A stretch of 49,238 bases of DNA from Chloroflexota bacterium (GCA_009840575.1 VXNO01000083.1:1-49238), one strand, 5' to 3'; shown: positions 7,125-15,778, counted from the stretch's first letter. Numbers and translations: made by a program. Notes: a model not told the origin generated them from the sequence alone.

Positions 7125-9017
7125 ATGAGCATCCTCCCCTTCCCCTCATTCCTGGACGATGTCAAGGAAAAAGGCTTCAAAAAAGCCGTCTTCGAGGGCA
7201 TTGACGATTCCGTAGAGCGCTTGACCGCGGGCTTGAATGTGCAAGACCTGCGCGAGGCCTTCCGCGGCGAGACACCCAGCCGCCGCCCCAACCCGCGCCT
7301 GACCCCTCATGCCGATGGCTTTTGGCTGCACATGCGCCCGTCTTATTTCAACCGCGATGTAACCGGCATGTATCCCAGCTTCCGCCTGGGCTGGCTATCG
7401 ACCTATTTTGTCTTCTTTGAAACTATCACCGGCATCCTGCTGATGCTCTGGTACACGCCGTCGCCGGAGATTGCCTATGGCGACATGCTGACCATCCTCA
7501 GCAATGTGCCGCTGGGACAGTTGATGCGCGATATGCACCGGCTGGGCGCGGAGTTTATGGTCGCGGTGGTGGCGCTGCACATGATGCGCACCTGGATCAC
7601 CGGCAGTTATAAAAAACCGCGCCAATTCACCTGGTTTAGCGGGCTGCTGCTGCTGGTGATTACCGGCTTTTTGAGTTTTTCCGGCTACCTGCTGCCTTGG
7701 GATCAGCTTGCGCTGTGGGCGGTAACGATCGGCGCGTCTATGGCGGAAGCGACGCCGGTGGTCGGCGACCAGGTCAACCTGCTGCTGCGCGGCGCTCCCG
7801 AGCTGGGCGCGAACGGCTTGCTGCGCTTTTATCTGCTGCATGTGCTGGCGCTGCCGGCGCTGCTCTTTGTGATGACGGGCGTGCATTATTACAAGGTCAT
7901 CATCCATGGGCACAGCCTGCCGCCGCAGAAAGAAAATATCGGCGAAGATTCCGCCAAGCGCGTGCCGCTGGACAAGCGCGTGTACTTCATCCCCGATGTG
8001 CTGACCAACGAAATGATGTGGCTGGGCGCGGTTACCTTCATCATCACCGTGCTGTGCATCTGGTTCTATCATGCGCCGCTGGAGAACCATGCCGACCCGC
8101 AGGTTACGCCACTGGGCACGACAGCGCCCTGGTACTTCTTGTGGATCCAAGGCGCGCTCAAGCTCGGCGACAAGTTCTTCTGGGGCGTCGCCTTCCCCAC
8201 TATCGCCTTGGGCGCATTGGCGCTGCTGCCTTACCTGGATGTTACGCCCAGCCGCCGCTTTGCCCACCGCCGCGTTATGCTGACGCTGGCTATGCTGCTG
8301 GTCTCGGTTACGACCATCCTCAGCTATATGGGGCTGGCGAAGTTCGCCGTGCAGACTTCGGCTGAGACAGAGATTGTGCATGAATTGACATTCGAGCCGG
8401 CGCACAGCAAAGTCGGCATTGGGCGCACCATTCCCTTCGACCAGATGATCGTCGGCGCGTATACCACCGCCCAGTTGCACGGGCGCGAAGGCATGTCGGC
8501 GGCGGATATCATCGCCGAAATCAACGCCGAAACGCAAGCTAACGGGCAGTTCGCGCAGATGCTGGATGAGCTAAAAAATCAGCATGTCAGCGCCAACCAA
8601 CTGCCGCTGCGCTTCCGCGCCATCCCCGCAGATGAAGCGCCGAAATTGATGCAGGTGATGCAAGAGTTTGAGCATCATCTGGCGCAGGAGCCGGTCGAGC
8701 TGCCCAATGTCTGGGGCGCGCTGGTCATCACCGACAACCAGGCGGGCTTGAAGCGGCTTGACTGGGTCGTCAGTTGGGATACCGTGCAGATTGAAGGCGG
8801 CGAGGTCATGACCGACGATGACGGCGAGCCCGTCATGGTCTATGCGACAGAAGAAGCGCCGATGCTGGATGAGGCCGGCGAGCCCATGCTGGATGACGAT
8901 GGCGCGCCGATGATGCAAGAAGTAACGATGATGGATGACGCTGGCAACCCAATTCCCAAGCGCCGCATCTATAGCGGACATCTCTTCATCCACCAGGAAT
9001 CGGCTTACTTTGACTAG
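7125..9017 (+). CDS. Cytochrome b, fused b6/subunit IV type, with long acidic C-terminal extension
   Basis: This 630-residue integral membrane protein oxidises quinol and carries two b haems. The start ATG has GAGG seven bases upstream. Haem-ligand histidines are H138/H152 in the second membrane helix (13 residues between) and H239/H254 in the fourth (14 between); the extra residue is the b6-type spacing. The quinol-site region reads APWYFLWIQG where PEWY is usual. About eight membrane helices end near residue 405. The remaining 220 residues are soluble. They include a helical part with two histidine-rich stretches and then repeated acidic, methionine-rich units (for example VMTDDDGEPVM, MLDEAGEPMLDDDGAPMM). 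The extension is much longer than in ordinary b6 or bc1 proteins. Its role is unknown; contact with the following cytochromes or metal binding are guesses. Confidence 0.93.
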   Translation: MSILPFPSFLDDVKEKGFKKAVFEGIDDSVERLTAGLNVQDLREAFRGETPSRRPNPRLTPHADGFWLHMRPSYFNRDVTGMYPSFRLGWLSTYFVFFETITGILLMLWYTPSPEIAYGDMLTILSNVPLGQLMRDMHRLGAEFMVAVVALHMMRTWITGSYKKPRQFTWFSGLLLLVITGFLSFSGYLLPWDQLALWAVTIGASMAEATPVVGDQVNLLLRGAPELGANGLLRFYLLHVLALPALLFVMTGVHYYKVIIHGHSLPPQKENIGEDSAKRVPLDKRVYFIPDVLTNEMMWLGAVTFIITVLCIWFYHAPLENHADPQVTPLGTTAPWYFLWIQGALKLGDKFFWGVAFPTIALGALALLPYLDVTPSRRFAHRRVMLTLAMLLVSVTTILSYMGLAKFAVQTSAETEIVHELTFEPAHSKVGIGRTIPFDQMIVGAYTTAQLHGREGMSAADIIAEINAETQANGQFAQMLDELKNQHVSANQLPLRFRAIPADEAPKLMQVMQEFEHHLAQEPVELPNVWGALVITDNQAGLKRLDWVVSWDTVQIEGGEVMTDDDGEPVMVYATEEAPMLDEAGEPMLDDDGAPMMQEVTMMDDAGNPIPKRRIYSGHLFIHQESAYFD

Positions 9018-9061
9018 GCGGGAAGCGCCAGGCTGAGCGAGGCAGACACAGGATACCCACG

Positions 9062-10303
9062 ATGAATCTATTGGTGATCAGGTCTATCGAATCGCGCATT
9101 CTGACGGGCATCACGATGTTTGTCGGCATCATGATCCTGGTGGGCTGGGTGGCAATCAACGAAGAAGCGCGCATGCAGGCATTCGTGCGCCAGCATACCG
9201 GGCGCTCCATCGAACGCGGCGCTGAGCTATACGCCTCGCTTTGCTCCGAATGCCATGGCGAAGAAGGCCATGGCGCTGGCGATCGCGCGCCGGGGCTGAA
9301 CAATCCGCATCTCTTTGGGTTTGACCCGGTCGGCGAGCAGACAGCCGCCATCACTACCGCCACCCGCACCCTGGTTCGCTTCACAGAAGATACCGATAGC
9401 CTGCTCGCAGAGTTCACCGATGCCGATAATCCCCCCGACGCCGAGCGCCAAGATGAAATCCTGGCGCAGTTGGAGGAACTGGAAGCGCAAATCAGCGAGC
9501 AGCAAACGCTGATTGAAACGGCAGTCGCCGAGCGCGCCGCCACCCTGGAGACCCTGGATACCGCAGTGGACAATGGCTTGTTCCCGCTTTGGGATAGCGT
9601 CGTCGATATCGAAACGACCAGCGATAATGAAGTCGAAGTCTTCTTCAACAACAATGGCACGCGCCTGGCGCAAGTCGGCTGGGCGGGCGACCTGCAGGGC
9701 TATGTCGTAACCACGCTCATCCATGGCCGCCCCGGCAGCGCGCGCGTCTACCCCAACAGCACAGGCATGGCTGCCTGGTCACAGACGGCTGGCGGCCCCT
9801 TGCGCCAAGACCAAATCGAAGACCTGGCTGCCTACATCATTAACTGGGACAAAGGCGCGAACTGGACGACCGAAGATTTCCTCGCCGTCGCTCAATATGG
9901 CAAGCCGCTGGCGGATGGCTCCTTGCCCAGCGAACCGCCACCGCCGCCGGCTGGCGACAACGTAGCCGGCATCCTGGCGCGCTGGGCAGAGATGGAAATC
10001 GTCGGCAGTCCCGCCACTGGCGAGCTGCTCTATGATGCCGAATTTGGCTGCACTGACTGCCACACCAATGGCGCTTCCGCCCCGGACACAGTCGGCACAG
10101 CCACGCGCGTCCGCACCGAACGGTTAACCCTGCCGCAATTCGCTGGCTACACGGTCGAGCAATACTTGGTCGAAAGCATCACGCGCCCCGGCGATTATGT
10201 GGTCGATGGCTACAGTTCGGGATTGATGCCGTCCAATTTCGGCGCGCGCATGACCGACCAGCAACTGGCGGATATCGTCGCCTTCTTGCTGACTCAGGAA
10301 TAG
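9062..10303 (+). CDS. Membrane-anchored diheme cytochrome c of the bc complex
   Basis: The protein has 413 residues, with one N-terminal membrane segment (about 15-36) and two haem sites, CSECHG (about 61) and CTDCHT (about 330). The first haem domain is split: between CSECH and the region with the likely distal methionine (TGMAAWSQ, about 239) lies a charged alpha-helical insert of roughly 60 residues (EILAQLEELEAQISEQQ and onward). A proline-rich linker (EPPPPPAG) joins the second domain. That domain is closely similar to the C-terminal part of the next protein. The gene follows cytochrome b by 44 bases and should encode its cytochrome c subunit. Confidence 0.9.
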   Translation: MNLLVIRSIESRILTGITMFVGIMILVGWVAINEEARMQAFVRQHTGRSIERGAELYASLCSECHGEEGHGAGDRAPGLNNPHLFGFDPVGEQTAAITTATRTLVRFTEDTDSLLAEFTDADNPPDAERQDEILAQLEELEAQISEQQTLIETAVAERAATLETLDTAVDNGLFPLWDSVVDIETTSDNEVEVFFNNNGTRLAQVGWAGDLQGYVVTTLIHGRPGSARVYPNSTGMAAWSQTAGGPLRQDQIEDLAAYIINWDKGANWTTEDFLAVAQYGKPLADGSLPSEPPPPPAGDNVAGILARWAEMEIVGSPATGELLYDAEFGCTDCHTNGASAPDTVGTATRVRTERLTLPQFAGYTVEQYLVESITRPGDYVVDGYSSGLMPSNFGARMTDQQLADIVAFLLTQE

Positions 10304-10455
10304 CCGCCGAGCAAATCTAGCCCATCCCTCTGTCCTCTTGCCCCGTACCAACGACGGGGCTAGCCAGGCGCGAGAGCCGCTGGTTCGCAGGGTTTTTTAT
10401 GGACTCCCGGTTGAATCGCTCCGATCCTACATGGCGAAAACTGTCTCGCAGCAGC

Positions 10456-10497
10456 CTTCCCCTCATTGCTATCGGGGGGGCGAGAGGGGTAGACCAT
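10456..10497 (+). repeat. GC-rich dispersed palindromic repeat, copy A
   Basis: The element reads CTTCCCCTCATTGCTAT, then a G-run and GCGAGAGGGGTAGACCAT. A near-identical element is at 15911-15951. Its ends are partly complementary (CCCCTC with GAGGGG). It lies just upstream of the signal peptide of a cytochrome gene, as does the second copy. Confidence 0.7.
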
Positions 10498-10518
10498 AAA
10501 CCCGCGATTCGCCTGACC

Positions 10519-11199
10519 ATGCTGCTTGTCTGCTTGCTGCTGGCAGTGCCGCCGACACTGTCGCAAGATTCGCCGTCAGCCGGCTGCGCCGCCGAAGAGT
10601 TGCTTCGCCAACAGCAGACGGTCGCCGAGTTCTTGCCGCTAGACTTCGCCGCTGACCACGCGCAGGCAATCGCCAATCTGTACCGGCTCGGCGCGCTCTA
10701 TCAATCTATGGCGCTGTATTGCGACTATCAGCCCAATGCGGTTGAAGTGAACGCCTTGCTTGAGCGGGCTTTGGAATACGTCTCGCTGGACGAGCTGATC
10801 GCGGCGCAATCGGTCGGGCGGGATATTGATGCGATAATGACGGAACTGGACGAGGTCTATGGCGATCCGCTGGCGGGCCAACAACTGTATAATGGCGCGC
10901 AGCCGGCTTTGGGCGGGGTCATGCTGGGCTGTTCGGGCTGTCATGAAAATGTAGCATCCGCCCCGCTGACGGCTGGCACCTGGACGCGCGCCGACGAGAC
11001 CCGCTTGTCACTGCCACAATTCGCAGATTATGATGTCCGCCGCTACCTGGTGGAAAGCATCGTCCAGCCCAGCGCCTACCTCGCGCCCGACTATGATGAT
11101 ATCATGCCCGATTTTTACGCCGGGCAACTGACCACGCAGCAGCTTGCCGACCTGGTGGCTTACCTGGAAAGCCAGGATCAACTGCTGGATGATGTCTAA
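10519..11199 (+). CDS. Exported monoheme cytochrome c, paralogue of the preceding C-terminal domain
   Basis: I choose the ATG at 10519, which gives a 226-residue protein opening with a signal peptide (MLLVCLLLAVPPTLSQ). Starting at 10399 would put 40 residues, partly encoded by a dispersed repeat, in front of it. The N-terminal half is helical without a haem site. The haem site CSGCHE is at about 138. The C-terminal 90 residues match the second domain of the preceding cytochrome: LPQFA.Y.V..YLVESI and then T.QQLAD.VA.L in both. This suggests duplication. It is probably a soluble or complex-bound electron carrier working with the same cytochrome b. Confidence 0.82.
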   Translation: MLLVCLLLAVPPTLSQDSPSAGCAAEELLRQQQTVAEFLPLDFAADHAQAIANLYRLGALYQSMALYCDYQPNAVEVNALLERALEYVSLDELIAAQSVGRDIDAIMTELDEVYGDPLAGQQLYNGAQPALGGVMLGCSGCHENVASAPLTAGTWTRADETRLSLPQFADYDVRRYLVESIVQPSAYLAPDYDDIMPDFYAGQLTTQQLADLVAYLESQDQLLDDV

Positions 11200-11243
11200 T
11201 TGTGGTATGCTGAAGGCGATTCTGGGGTAGGGGAGACAAAGGC

Positions 11244-11624
11244 ATGAACGCGCAGTTGAGCCGAGCGGACACCATCATGGCGAAGCTGCTCTTGGTGAGC
11301 GCCGATGCCGCTGCGCGCAAGCCGTCGGCGCGCCGGGCAGAAAACGTCTTGACTTTGTCGCTGATGTTCTCGGGCATCCGCTGTCTGCTGCAATATGCGC
11401 TGCTGCCATTTCTGCTGCCGCTGCTGGGCTTGGCTGCCGATGTCGCCGTGCCTATCCTGCTGCTCATCAATCTGCTGGCGATGGCGTCGATTTTCTTCAG
11501 CCTGCGGCGCTTTTGGACGATTGGCTATGCCCACCGCTGGCGCTACCTGGTCGTGGCGGGCACAGCGCTGATCTTGCTGGTCGCTTTTACTGCTTACGAT
11601 ATCCTGCTATTGAGCGGCAGCTAG
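11244..11624 (+). CDS. Small three-helix membrane protein in the cytochrome cluster
   Basis: The protein has 126 residues with a GGGGAG ribosome site upstream. It has a basic N-terminal third and then about three hydrophobic segments (around 45-65, 68-88, 103-123). I recognise no catalytic or haem motif. It sits 44 bases after the monoheme cytochrome gene and before a small membrane protein and ccmE, so it is probably an accessory subunit or assembly factor of the quinol-oxidising complex. That is inference from position only. Confidence 0.75.
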   Translation: MNAQLSRADTIMAKLLLVSADAAARKPSARRAENVLTLSLMFSGIRCLLQYALLPFLLPLLGLAADVAVPILLLINLLAMASIFFSLRRFWTIGYAHRWRYLVVAGTALILLVAFTAYDILLLSGS

Positions 11625-11694
11625 CCAACCCTGTATCCGCCGGCGCTTTGTCGCTAGAATGGCGTGATAGGCAGCCTAGATGGGAGTCTGAGCG

Positions 11695-11901
11695 ATGAGA
11701 ACGATTCGCATCCACAGCATCCTGTGCGTGTTTGTGCTATTTTTCGCGCTGGGCAGCGCCTCTGCCCAGGATTCGGCGGCGCAATCTTCGCCCGCCGGCT
11801 TGTCCATGCTGGTGCTCTTCGTTGGCATCGCGGGTATTGTTGGCGTCTTTGCCATTCGCTGGAGTCAATCGACCGGCGACAACGATGACGCCGCAGACTG
11901 A
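11695..11901 (+). CDS. Small signal-peptide/membrane protein upstream of ccmE
   Basis: The protein has 68 residues; GGGAG lies eight bases upstream of the ATG. A signal peptide (cleavage likely after ASA, FALGSASAQ) is followed by a short linker, one membrane segment (about 36-56) and an acidic tail (DNDDAAD). Its size and single helix recall CcmD, but the N-terminal signal peptide does not fit CcmD and the position before ccmE is unusual. The stop is eight bases before the ccmE start. Confidence 0.7.
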   Translation: MRTIRIHSILCVFVLFFALGSASAQDSAAQSSPAGLSMLVLFVGIAGIVGVFAIRWSQSTGDNDDAAD

Positions 11902-11908
11902 GGGCTCC

Positions 11909-12439
11909 ATGTCGCAAGCCGACTGGGAAAAACCCAAACATCCCCTCAAACGCAAGCGCTCGCAGCGCCTGCAGTTCATCACCGCGGGCGCAGTCCTCCT
12001 GGTTTCGCTGCTATATCTGCTGGTCTCGGGCACCTTGCAGGGCGCGCGCTACTTTATCACCGTGGCCGAAGTCCTGGAGGATCCCGCGCATCACGGCCCT
12101 ACCCTGCGGGTGTCGGGCGCAGTCGATGGCGAAAGCATTGACTACGACAGCGAAAATGCCATCATCCGCTTCGAGATTGTGCATATCCCCAGCCAGTATG
12201 ATGACCTGGCGCAGGCGCTGCACGCGGCGCTCTCCGACGACGCAGCCCCGCGCATGAAAATCGTCGTCGCAGACGCCGCCATCCCCGACTTGCTGCAGCA
12301 CGAAGCGCAAGCTATCCTCACCGGCGCGCTGGAAAGCGATGGCATCTTCCACGCCAGCGAGCTGCTGCTGAAATGCCCGAGCCGCTTTGAAGAAAGCAGC
12401 CCGCCCGAAGCCCTGGGGCAAATCCCGGAACACAACTGA
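11909..12439 (+). CDS. ccmE: Cytochrome c maturation haem chaperone, cysteine-type CcmE
   Basis: This 176-residue protein carries haem from the CcmABCD side to the CcmF ligase. I use the ATG at 11909 (TGAGGG just upstream); an ATG at 11885 overlapping the previous gene is possible. A basic cytoplasmic N-terminus and one membrane anchor (about 25-45) precede the beta-barrel domain. The haem-attachment site, normally HxxxY, reads KCPSRFE: Cys156 replaces His and Phe160 replaces Tyr. Cysteine-type CcmE with CxxxY is known from archaea and some sulfate reducers. The phenylalanine is less expected. Its stop overlaps the ccmF start by one base (TGATG). Confidence 0.85.
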   Translation: MSQADWEKPKHPLKRKRSQRLQFITAGAVLLVSLLYLLVSGTLQGARYFITVAEVLEDPAHHGPTLRVSGAVDGESIDYDSENAIIRFEIVHIPSQYDDLAQALHAALSDDAAPRMKIVVADAAIPDLLQHEAQAILTGALESDGIFHASELLLKCPSRFEESSPPEALGQIPEHN

Positions 12440-14463
12440 TGCTGGCTGAGCTGGGACTGGCGGCGCTGACGTTGGCTTTGGCTGGCGCGCTCTATGCCAT
12501 AGTCGCTTGCCTGTACAGCGTCCGCGCTGGCGAGGTGCGCTGGCTGCAAAGCGGGCGCAATGCCGCGCTCTTGACCTGCCCGGCGCTGTTGCTGGCGACA
12601 GGCGCTTTGGCCATCGCCCTCTTGACCGAGCAGTATCAGCTAAGTTATGTCTATCAGGCAAGCGACCCGGGTACGCCGACGCTCTATCGCTTCACGGCGC
12701 TTTGGGGCGCGCAGCGAGGCTCGCTGCTCTTTTGGTCACTGCTGATGAGCGGCTTCATCGCGGGGGCGATCCTTCTAAACTGGCGGGACGAAAGGCGGCT
12801 GATGCCTTTTGCTATCCCTATCATGATGGCGTCGCTGGCTTTCTTCGTCGGCTTGTCCCTCTTCATCGAGAACCCATTCGAGCGCTGGTGGATCCTGGTT
12901 GACATGCCGGCGGAGCAGCAAGCGGTTTCCAGCGCGCTCATCCCGCCGCGGGCTGTGCCGCCGAGCGAAGCCAGCTTGCAGGCTGGCGCGGAGGGCATGA
13001 ATCCCTTGCTGCGTCACTTCGGCATGGTCATCCACCCACCCATGCTTTATTTGGGTTTTGTGGGCTTCACGATACCTTTTGCTTTTGCCGTCGCCGCGCT
13101 GGCTTCGGGCGACCTGTCCAACAACTGGCTCCGCGCGACGCGGCGCTGGTCTTTGCTCGCCTGGCTTTTTCTGAGCCTCGGGTTGATCCTGGGCGGGCGC
13201 TGGGCTTATGATGTGCTGGGCTGGGGCGGCTACTGGGGCTGGGACCCGGTCGAGAACGCGGCGTTTTTGCCTTGGCTGGTGGGCACGGCATTCATCCACA
13301 GCGTGATGATCCAGGAAAAGCGCGGCATGTTAAAAGTGTGGAATATGCTGCTGGTCATCGCGGCTTTCTCGGCGGTGATGTTCGGCACATTCGCCACCCG
13401 CAGCGGCGTCATCGATAGCGTGCACAGCTTCGCCCGCAGCGAAGTCGGCTTCCCCATGCTGGCATTTTGGGCGGCGATGACCCTGCTGGCGCTGGCGCTA
13501 TTGGCTTGGCGCTGGCGGCAGGGCGCGCTGCGCGATGAGCGGCAGTTCGCTGCGTTGTTGAGCCGTGAATCGCTGTTTGTTTTGAACAATGTCATCTTCA
13601 TCGCGCTCTTCGTAGCGATATTCTGGGGCAGCTTCGGCTTGCCGATCACATCAGAATTGTTCTTGGGCAAAGAAGTTACCATCGGCGCGCCGACATTCGA
13701 GTTCTATGTCGTGCCGCTTTTCATCGCCATGTACATCTTGATGGGGGTGGCGCCACTCGCGGCTTGGGGTGGCATGGCGCTCTCGCGGCTGGGCGGGATG
13801 TTAAGGCTGCCGCTGCTGCTGACTGCCTTGAGCGTGTTGGTATTGACAATCATCGGTACCGACCTGCTGGTGGCGGCGCTGGGTTATGGGGTTGTGCTGT
13901 TTGCGGCTTTTGTCGCGCTGGTGGAGGTTGCTCGCGGCGTGGCGGCGCGGCGACGCCTCCTGGGCGAGAATCCCCTGCGCGCATTTGTGGCGCTCTTCGG
14001 ACGCAACCAGCGGCGCTACGGCGGGTATATCGTGCATCTGGGTGTGACGGTCATCGGCATCGGCGTCATCGGCAGCACAATTTTCCAAACCGAAGAACAG
14101 CATACCTTGAACCGCGGCGAGACGGTCACCATTCAAGATTATTCGCTGCGCTACGAAGACTTCCTGCGCGCGCAGGCGGTCGATGGACGACTGATGAATA
14201 TCGCCTCGCTGGTCATATTGCGGCATGGCGACGAGGTGGCGCGAATCCGCCCGCGCATTGATGAATATCCGCAACTCCCCATGAGCATCGCCGGCGCACA
14301 CAGCACCCTCGAAAATGACTTTTATGTCTTGCTGATCCGTGGCGATCGCCAGCGCGCAACCTTCCGTATTTATATCAATCCGCTGGTGAATCTGGTCTGG
14401 TGGGGCGGCTTGCTGCTGATTTTGGGCACAGCCATCGCCGCCTATCCAAAGGCGCAGCGCTGA
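12439..14463 (+). CDS. ccmF: Cytochrome c haem lyase subunit CcmF
   Basis: This 674-residue polytopic protein ligates haem to apocytochrome c. It shows the tryptophan-rich haem-handling motif WGGYWGWDPVENAAFLPWL (about 257-275), conserved histidines in the flanking segments (for example GMVIHPPMLYLG), and some 15 hydrophobic segments. A large periplasmic loop lies near the C-terminus. The length is typical. ATG overlaps the ccmE stop and its own stop overlaps the ccmH ATG (TGATG at both ends), so translation is coupled along the operon. Confidence 0.95.
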   Translation: MLAELGLAALTLALAGALYAIVACLYSVRAGEVRWLQSGRNAALLTCPALLLATGALAIALLTEQYQLSYVYQASDPGTPTLYRFTALWGAQRGSLLFWSLLMSGFIAGAILLNWRDERRLMPFAIPIMMASLAFFVGLSLFIENPFERWWILVDMPAEQQAVSSALIPPRAVPPSEASLQAGAEGMNPLLRHFGMVIHPPMLYLGFVGFTIPFAFAVAALASGDLSNNWLRATRRWSLLAWLFLSLGLILGGRWAYDVLGWGGYWGWDPVENAAFLPWLVGTAFIHSVMIQEKRGMLKVWNMLLVIAAFSAVMFGTFATRSGVIDSVHSFARSEVGFPMLAFWAAMTLLALALLAWRWRQGALRDERQFAALLSRESLFVLNNVIFIALFVAIFWGSFGLPITSELFLGKEVTIGAPTFEFYVVPLFIAMYILMGVAPLAAWGGMALSRLGGMLRLPLLLTALSVLVLTIIGTDLLVAALGYGVVLFAAFVALVEVARGVAARRRLLGENPLRAFVALFGRNQRRYGGYIVHLGVTVIGIGVIGSTIFQTEEQHTLNRGETVTIQDYSLRYEDFLRAQAVDGRLMNIASLVILRHGDEVARIRPRIDEYPQLPMSIAGAHSTLENDFYVLLIRGDRQRATFRIYINPLVNLVWWGGLLLILGTAIAAYPKAQR

Positions 14464-14933
14464 TGAAATATCGCTCGCCGCTTCGCTATCTTGCCAGCCT
14501 GACCCTCGTCTTTGTATGCGCCTGGCTGACGGCAGCGCAGGCATCGGACAATGCGGTCAACCAGGTGGCGCAGCGCATGTACTGCCCGGTCTGCGAGAAT
14601 ATCCCGCTGGACGAATGTTTGACTAGCGCCTGCCAGGAATGGAAAGAAGAAATTCGTAGCCAACTGGTGGCTGGCAAATCCGAGCAAGCTATCATCGATA
14701 GCTTCGTGGCGCGATTTGGCGATCATGTCGTCGGCGTGCCGGTTGACCCGTTGCTGCGCGCTTTGACGGTTTTGCTGCCGCTGGCTGCTACGGCGCTGGC
14801 ATTGGGCGTCGGCGTCTTCACCTTTCGGCGCTTTGCTGCGGGCAAGGCACAGCCAGCCACCCCCGCCAAGTACGAAGATTCCGCAGCAGCCTATCGCCAG
14901 CGTGTGGAAGCCGATGTGCGAGCGCGGCGCTGA
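14463..14933 (+). CDS. ccmH: Cytochrome c maturation thiol protein CcmH, with extra cysteine pair
   Basis: The protein has 156 residues with a signal peptide (MKYRSPLRYLASLTLVFVCAW), then a redox motif MYCPVCENIPLDECLTSAC and one C-terminal membrane helix (about 99-120). CPVC is the CxxC that reduces apocytochrome c. The second pair of cysteines, DECLTSAC, within 12 residues is absent from the classical LRCPVCQN type. The frame overlaps ccmF by one base and is followed six bases on by ccmG. Confidence 0.9.
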   Translation: MKYRSPLRYLASLTLVFVCAWLTAAQASDNAVNQVAQRMYCPVCENIPLDECLTSACQEWKEEIRSQLVAGKSEQAIIDSFVARFGDHVVGVPVDPLLRALTVLLPLAATALALGVGVFTFRRFAAGKAQPATPAKYEDSAAAYRQRVEADVRARR

Positions 14934-14939
14934 CCAGCC

Positions 14940-15494
14940 ATGACGGGAATCGAACGCGCCACCCCACGAATCGCCGCCCGCTGGGGCTGCCCGGCGCTGC
15001 TGCTCGGCGTGGTTCTTGCGACCCTCGTGCTGGGCGCGCAGCTTGCCGAGCGCAACCGAGGCCGCCCTGCCAGCGGACCTGCGCCCGACTTTGAGCTGCG
15101 GCTATTCACTGGCGAATCCATCCGCCTAAGCGACCTGCGCGAGCAAGTCGTCCTGCTCAACTTCTGGGCGAGCTGGTGCCCGCCTTGCCGCGCCGAAGCC
15201 CCCGACCTGCAAGCGCTGCACGAAGATTTCGCCAGTAGCGGACTGCGCGTCATCGGCGTGAACATGCTGGAGAGCTCGCCCGCCAAAGCCAAAGCCTTCA
15301 TAGACGAGCTAGGAATCGGCTATGCCAATGGCGAAGATATCGAGCAGCGCATCGCCCGCTTGTATCGCGTCGAAGCGCCACCAGAAAGTTTCCTGATCGA
15401 CCGCCGCGGGCAGGTGCGCCATGTCTATATCGGCAGCATCCGCTATGCCATCATCAACGGCAAAGTTGAGTCGCTGCTGGCGGAGGCGGCATGA
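14940..15494 (+). CDS. ccmG: Thioredoxin-like cytochrome c biogenesis protein (CcmG/TlpA type)
   Basis: The protein has 184 residues: one N-terminal membrane anchor (about 20-38), then a periplasmic thioredoxin fold with active site FWASWCPPCRAEAP (about 76-89), the cis-proline region APPESFLID and the usual GxxxG-type C-terminal end. It should keep CcmH and apocytochrome thiols reduced. The stop overlaps the next start (ATGA). Confidence 0.92.
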   Translation: MTGIERATPRIAARWGCPALLLGVVLATLVLGAQLAERNRGRPASGPAPDFELRLFTGESIRLSDLREQVVLLNFWASWCPPCRAEAPDLQALHEDFASSGLRVIGVNMLESSPAKAKAFIDELGIGYANGEDIEQRIARLYRVEAPPESFLIDRRGQVRHVYIGSIRYAIINGKVESLLAEAA

Positions 15495-15778
15495 GCCTGG
15501 CTGGCTTGCTCGTCGCGCTGCTTATGACGGCGCTCGCGCTGAGCATCGTGGTCTATCCCTTGCTGCGGCGGGAGACACCTCCTGACCAACACAGTTCGCC
15601 CCGCGACCTGGAAACGAGCTACCGGCGCGCGCTGATCAACATCCGCGACCTGGACGAAGACTTCGCTACCGGCAAGCTGAATGCGCGCAGCTATGACGAT
15701 GAACGCGAAAGCCTGGTGCAGCGCGGCATGGACTTGCTGCGTCAGCTGGACGAGCAGGCGAGGAAGGGCGACGCATGA
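15491..15778 (+). CDS. Short CcmI-like cytochrome c biogenesis protein
   Basis: The 95-residue product has one N-terminal membrane helix (about 3-24) and a charged helical domain (SYRRALINIRDLDEDFATGKL...SYDDERESL). This matches the N-terminal part of CcmI/CycH. The long TPR region of full CcmI is absent. The ATG overlaps ccmG by four bases. Its stop overlaps an ATG at 15775 that opens a long frame into the next gene, although that gene's signal peptide lies 200 bases further on. Confidence 0.72.
   Translation: MSLAGLLVALLMTALALSIVVYPLLRRETPPDQHSSPRDLETSYRRALINIRDLDEDFATGKLNARSYDDERESLVQRGMDLLRQLDEQARKGDA

Noticed and set aside
7395..8537. 380-codon open frame antisense to cytochrome b
   Set aside because: It mirrors codon bias of the real gene, has low-complexity Gln/His/Arg composition, and no family motif. 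The same holds for other long antisense frames over cytochrome, ccm and rimO genes.
10340..10395. Possible terminator: stem GCCCCG/CGGGGC followed by a T-run
   Set aside because: The T-run lies some 30 bases after the stem, too far for a standard intrinsic terminator.
10399..10518. Upstream ATG for the monoheme cytochrome
   Set aside because: The extra 40 residues come partly from a dispersed repeat and would bury the signal peptide.
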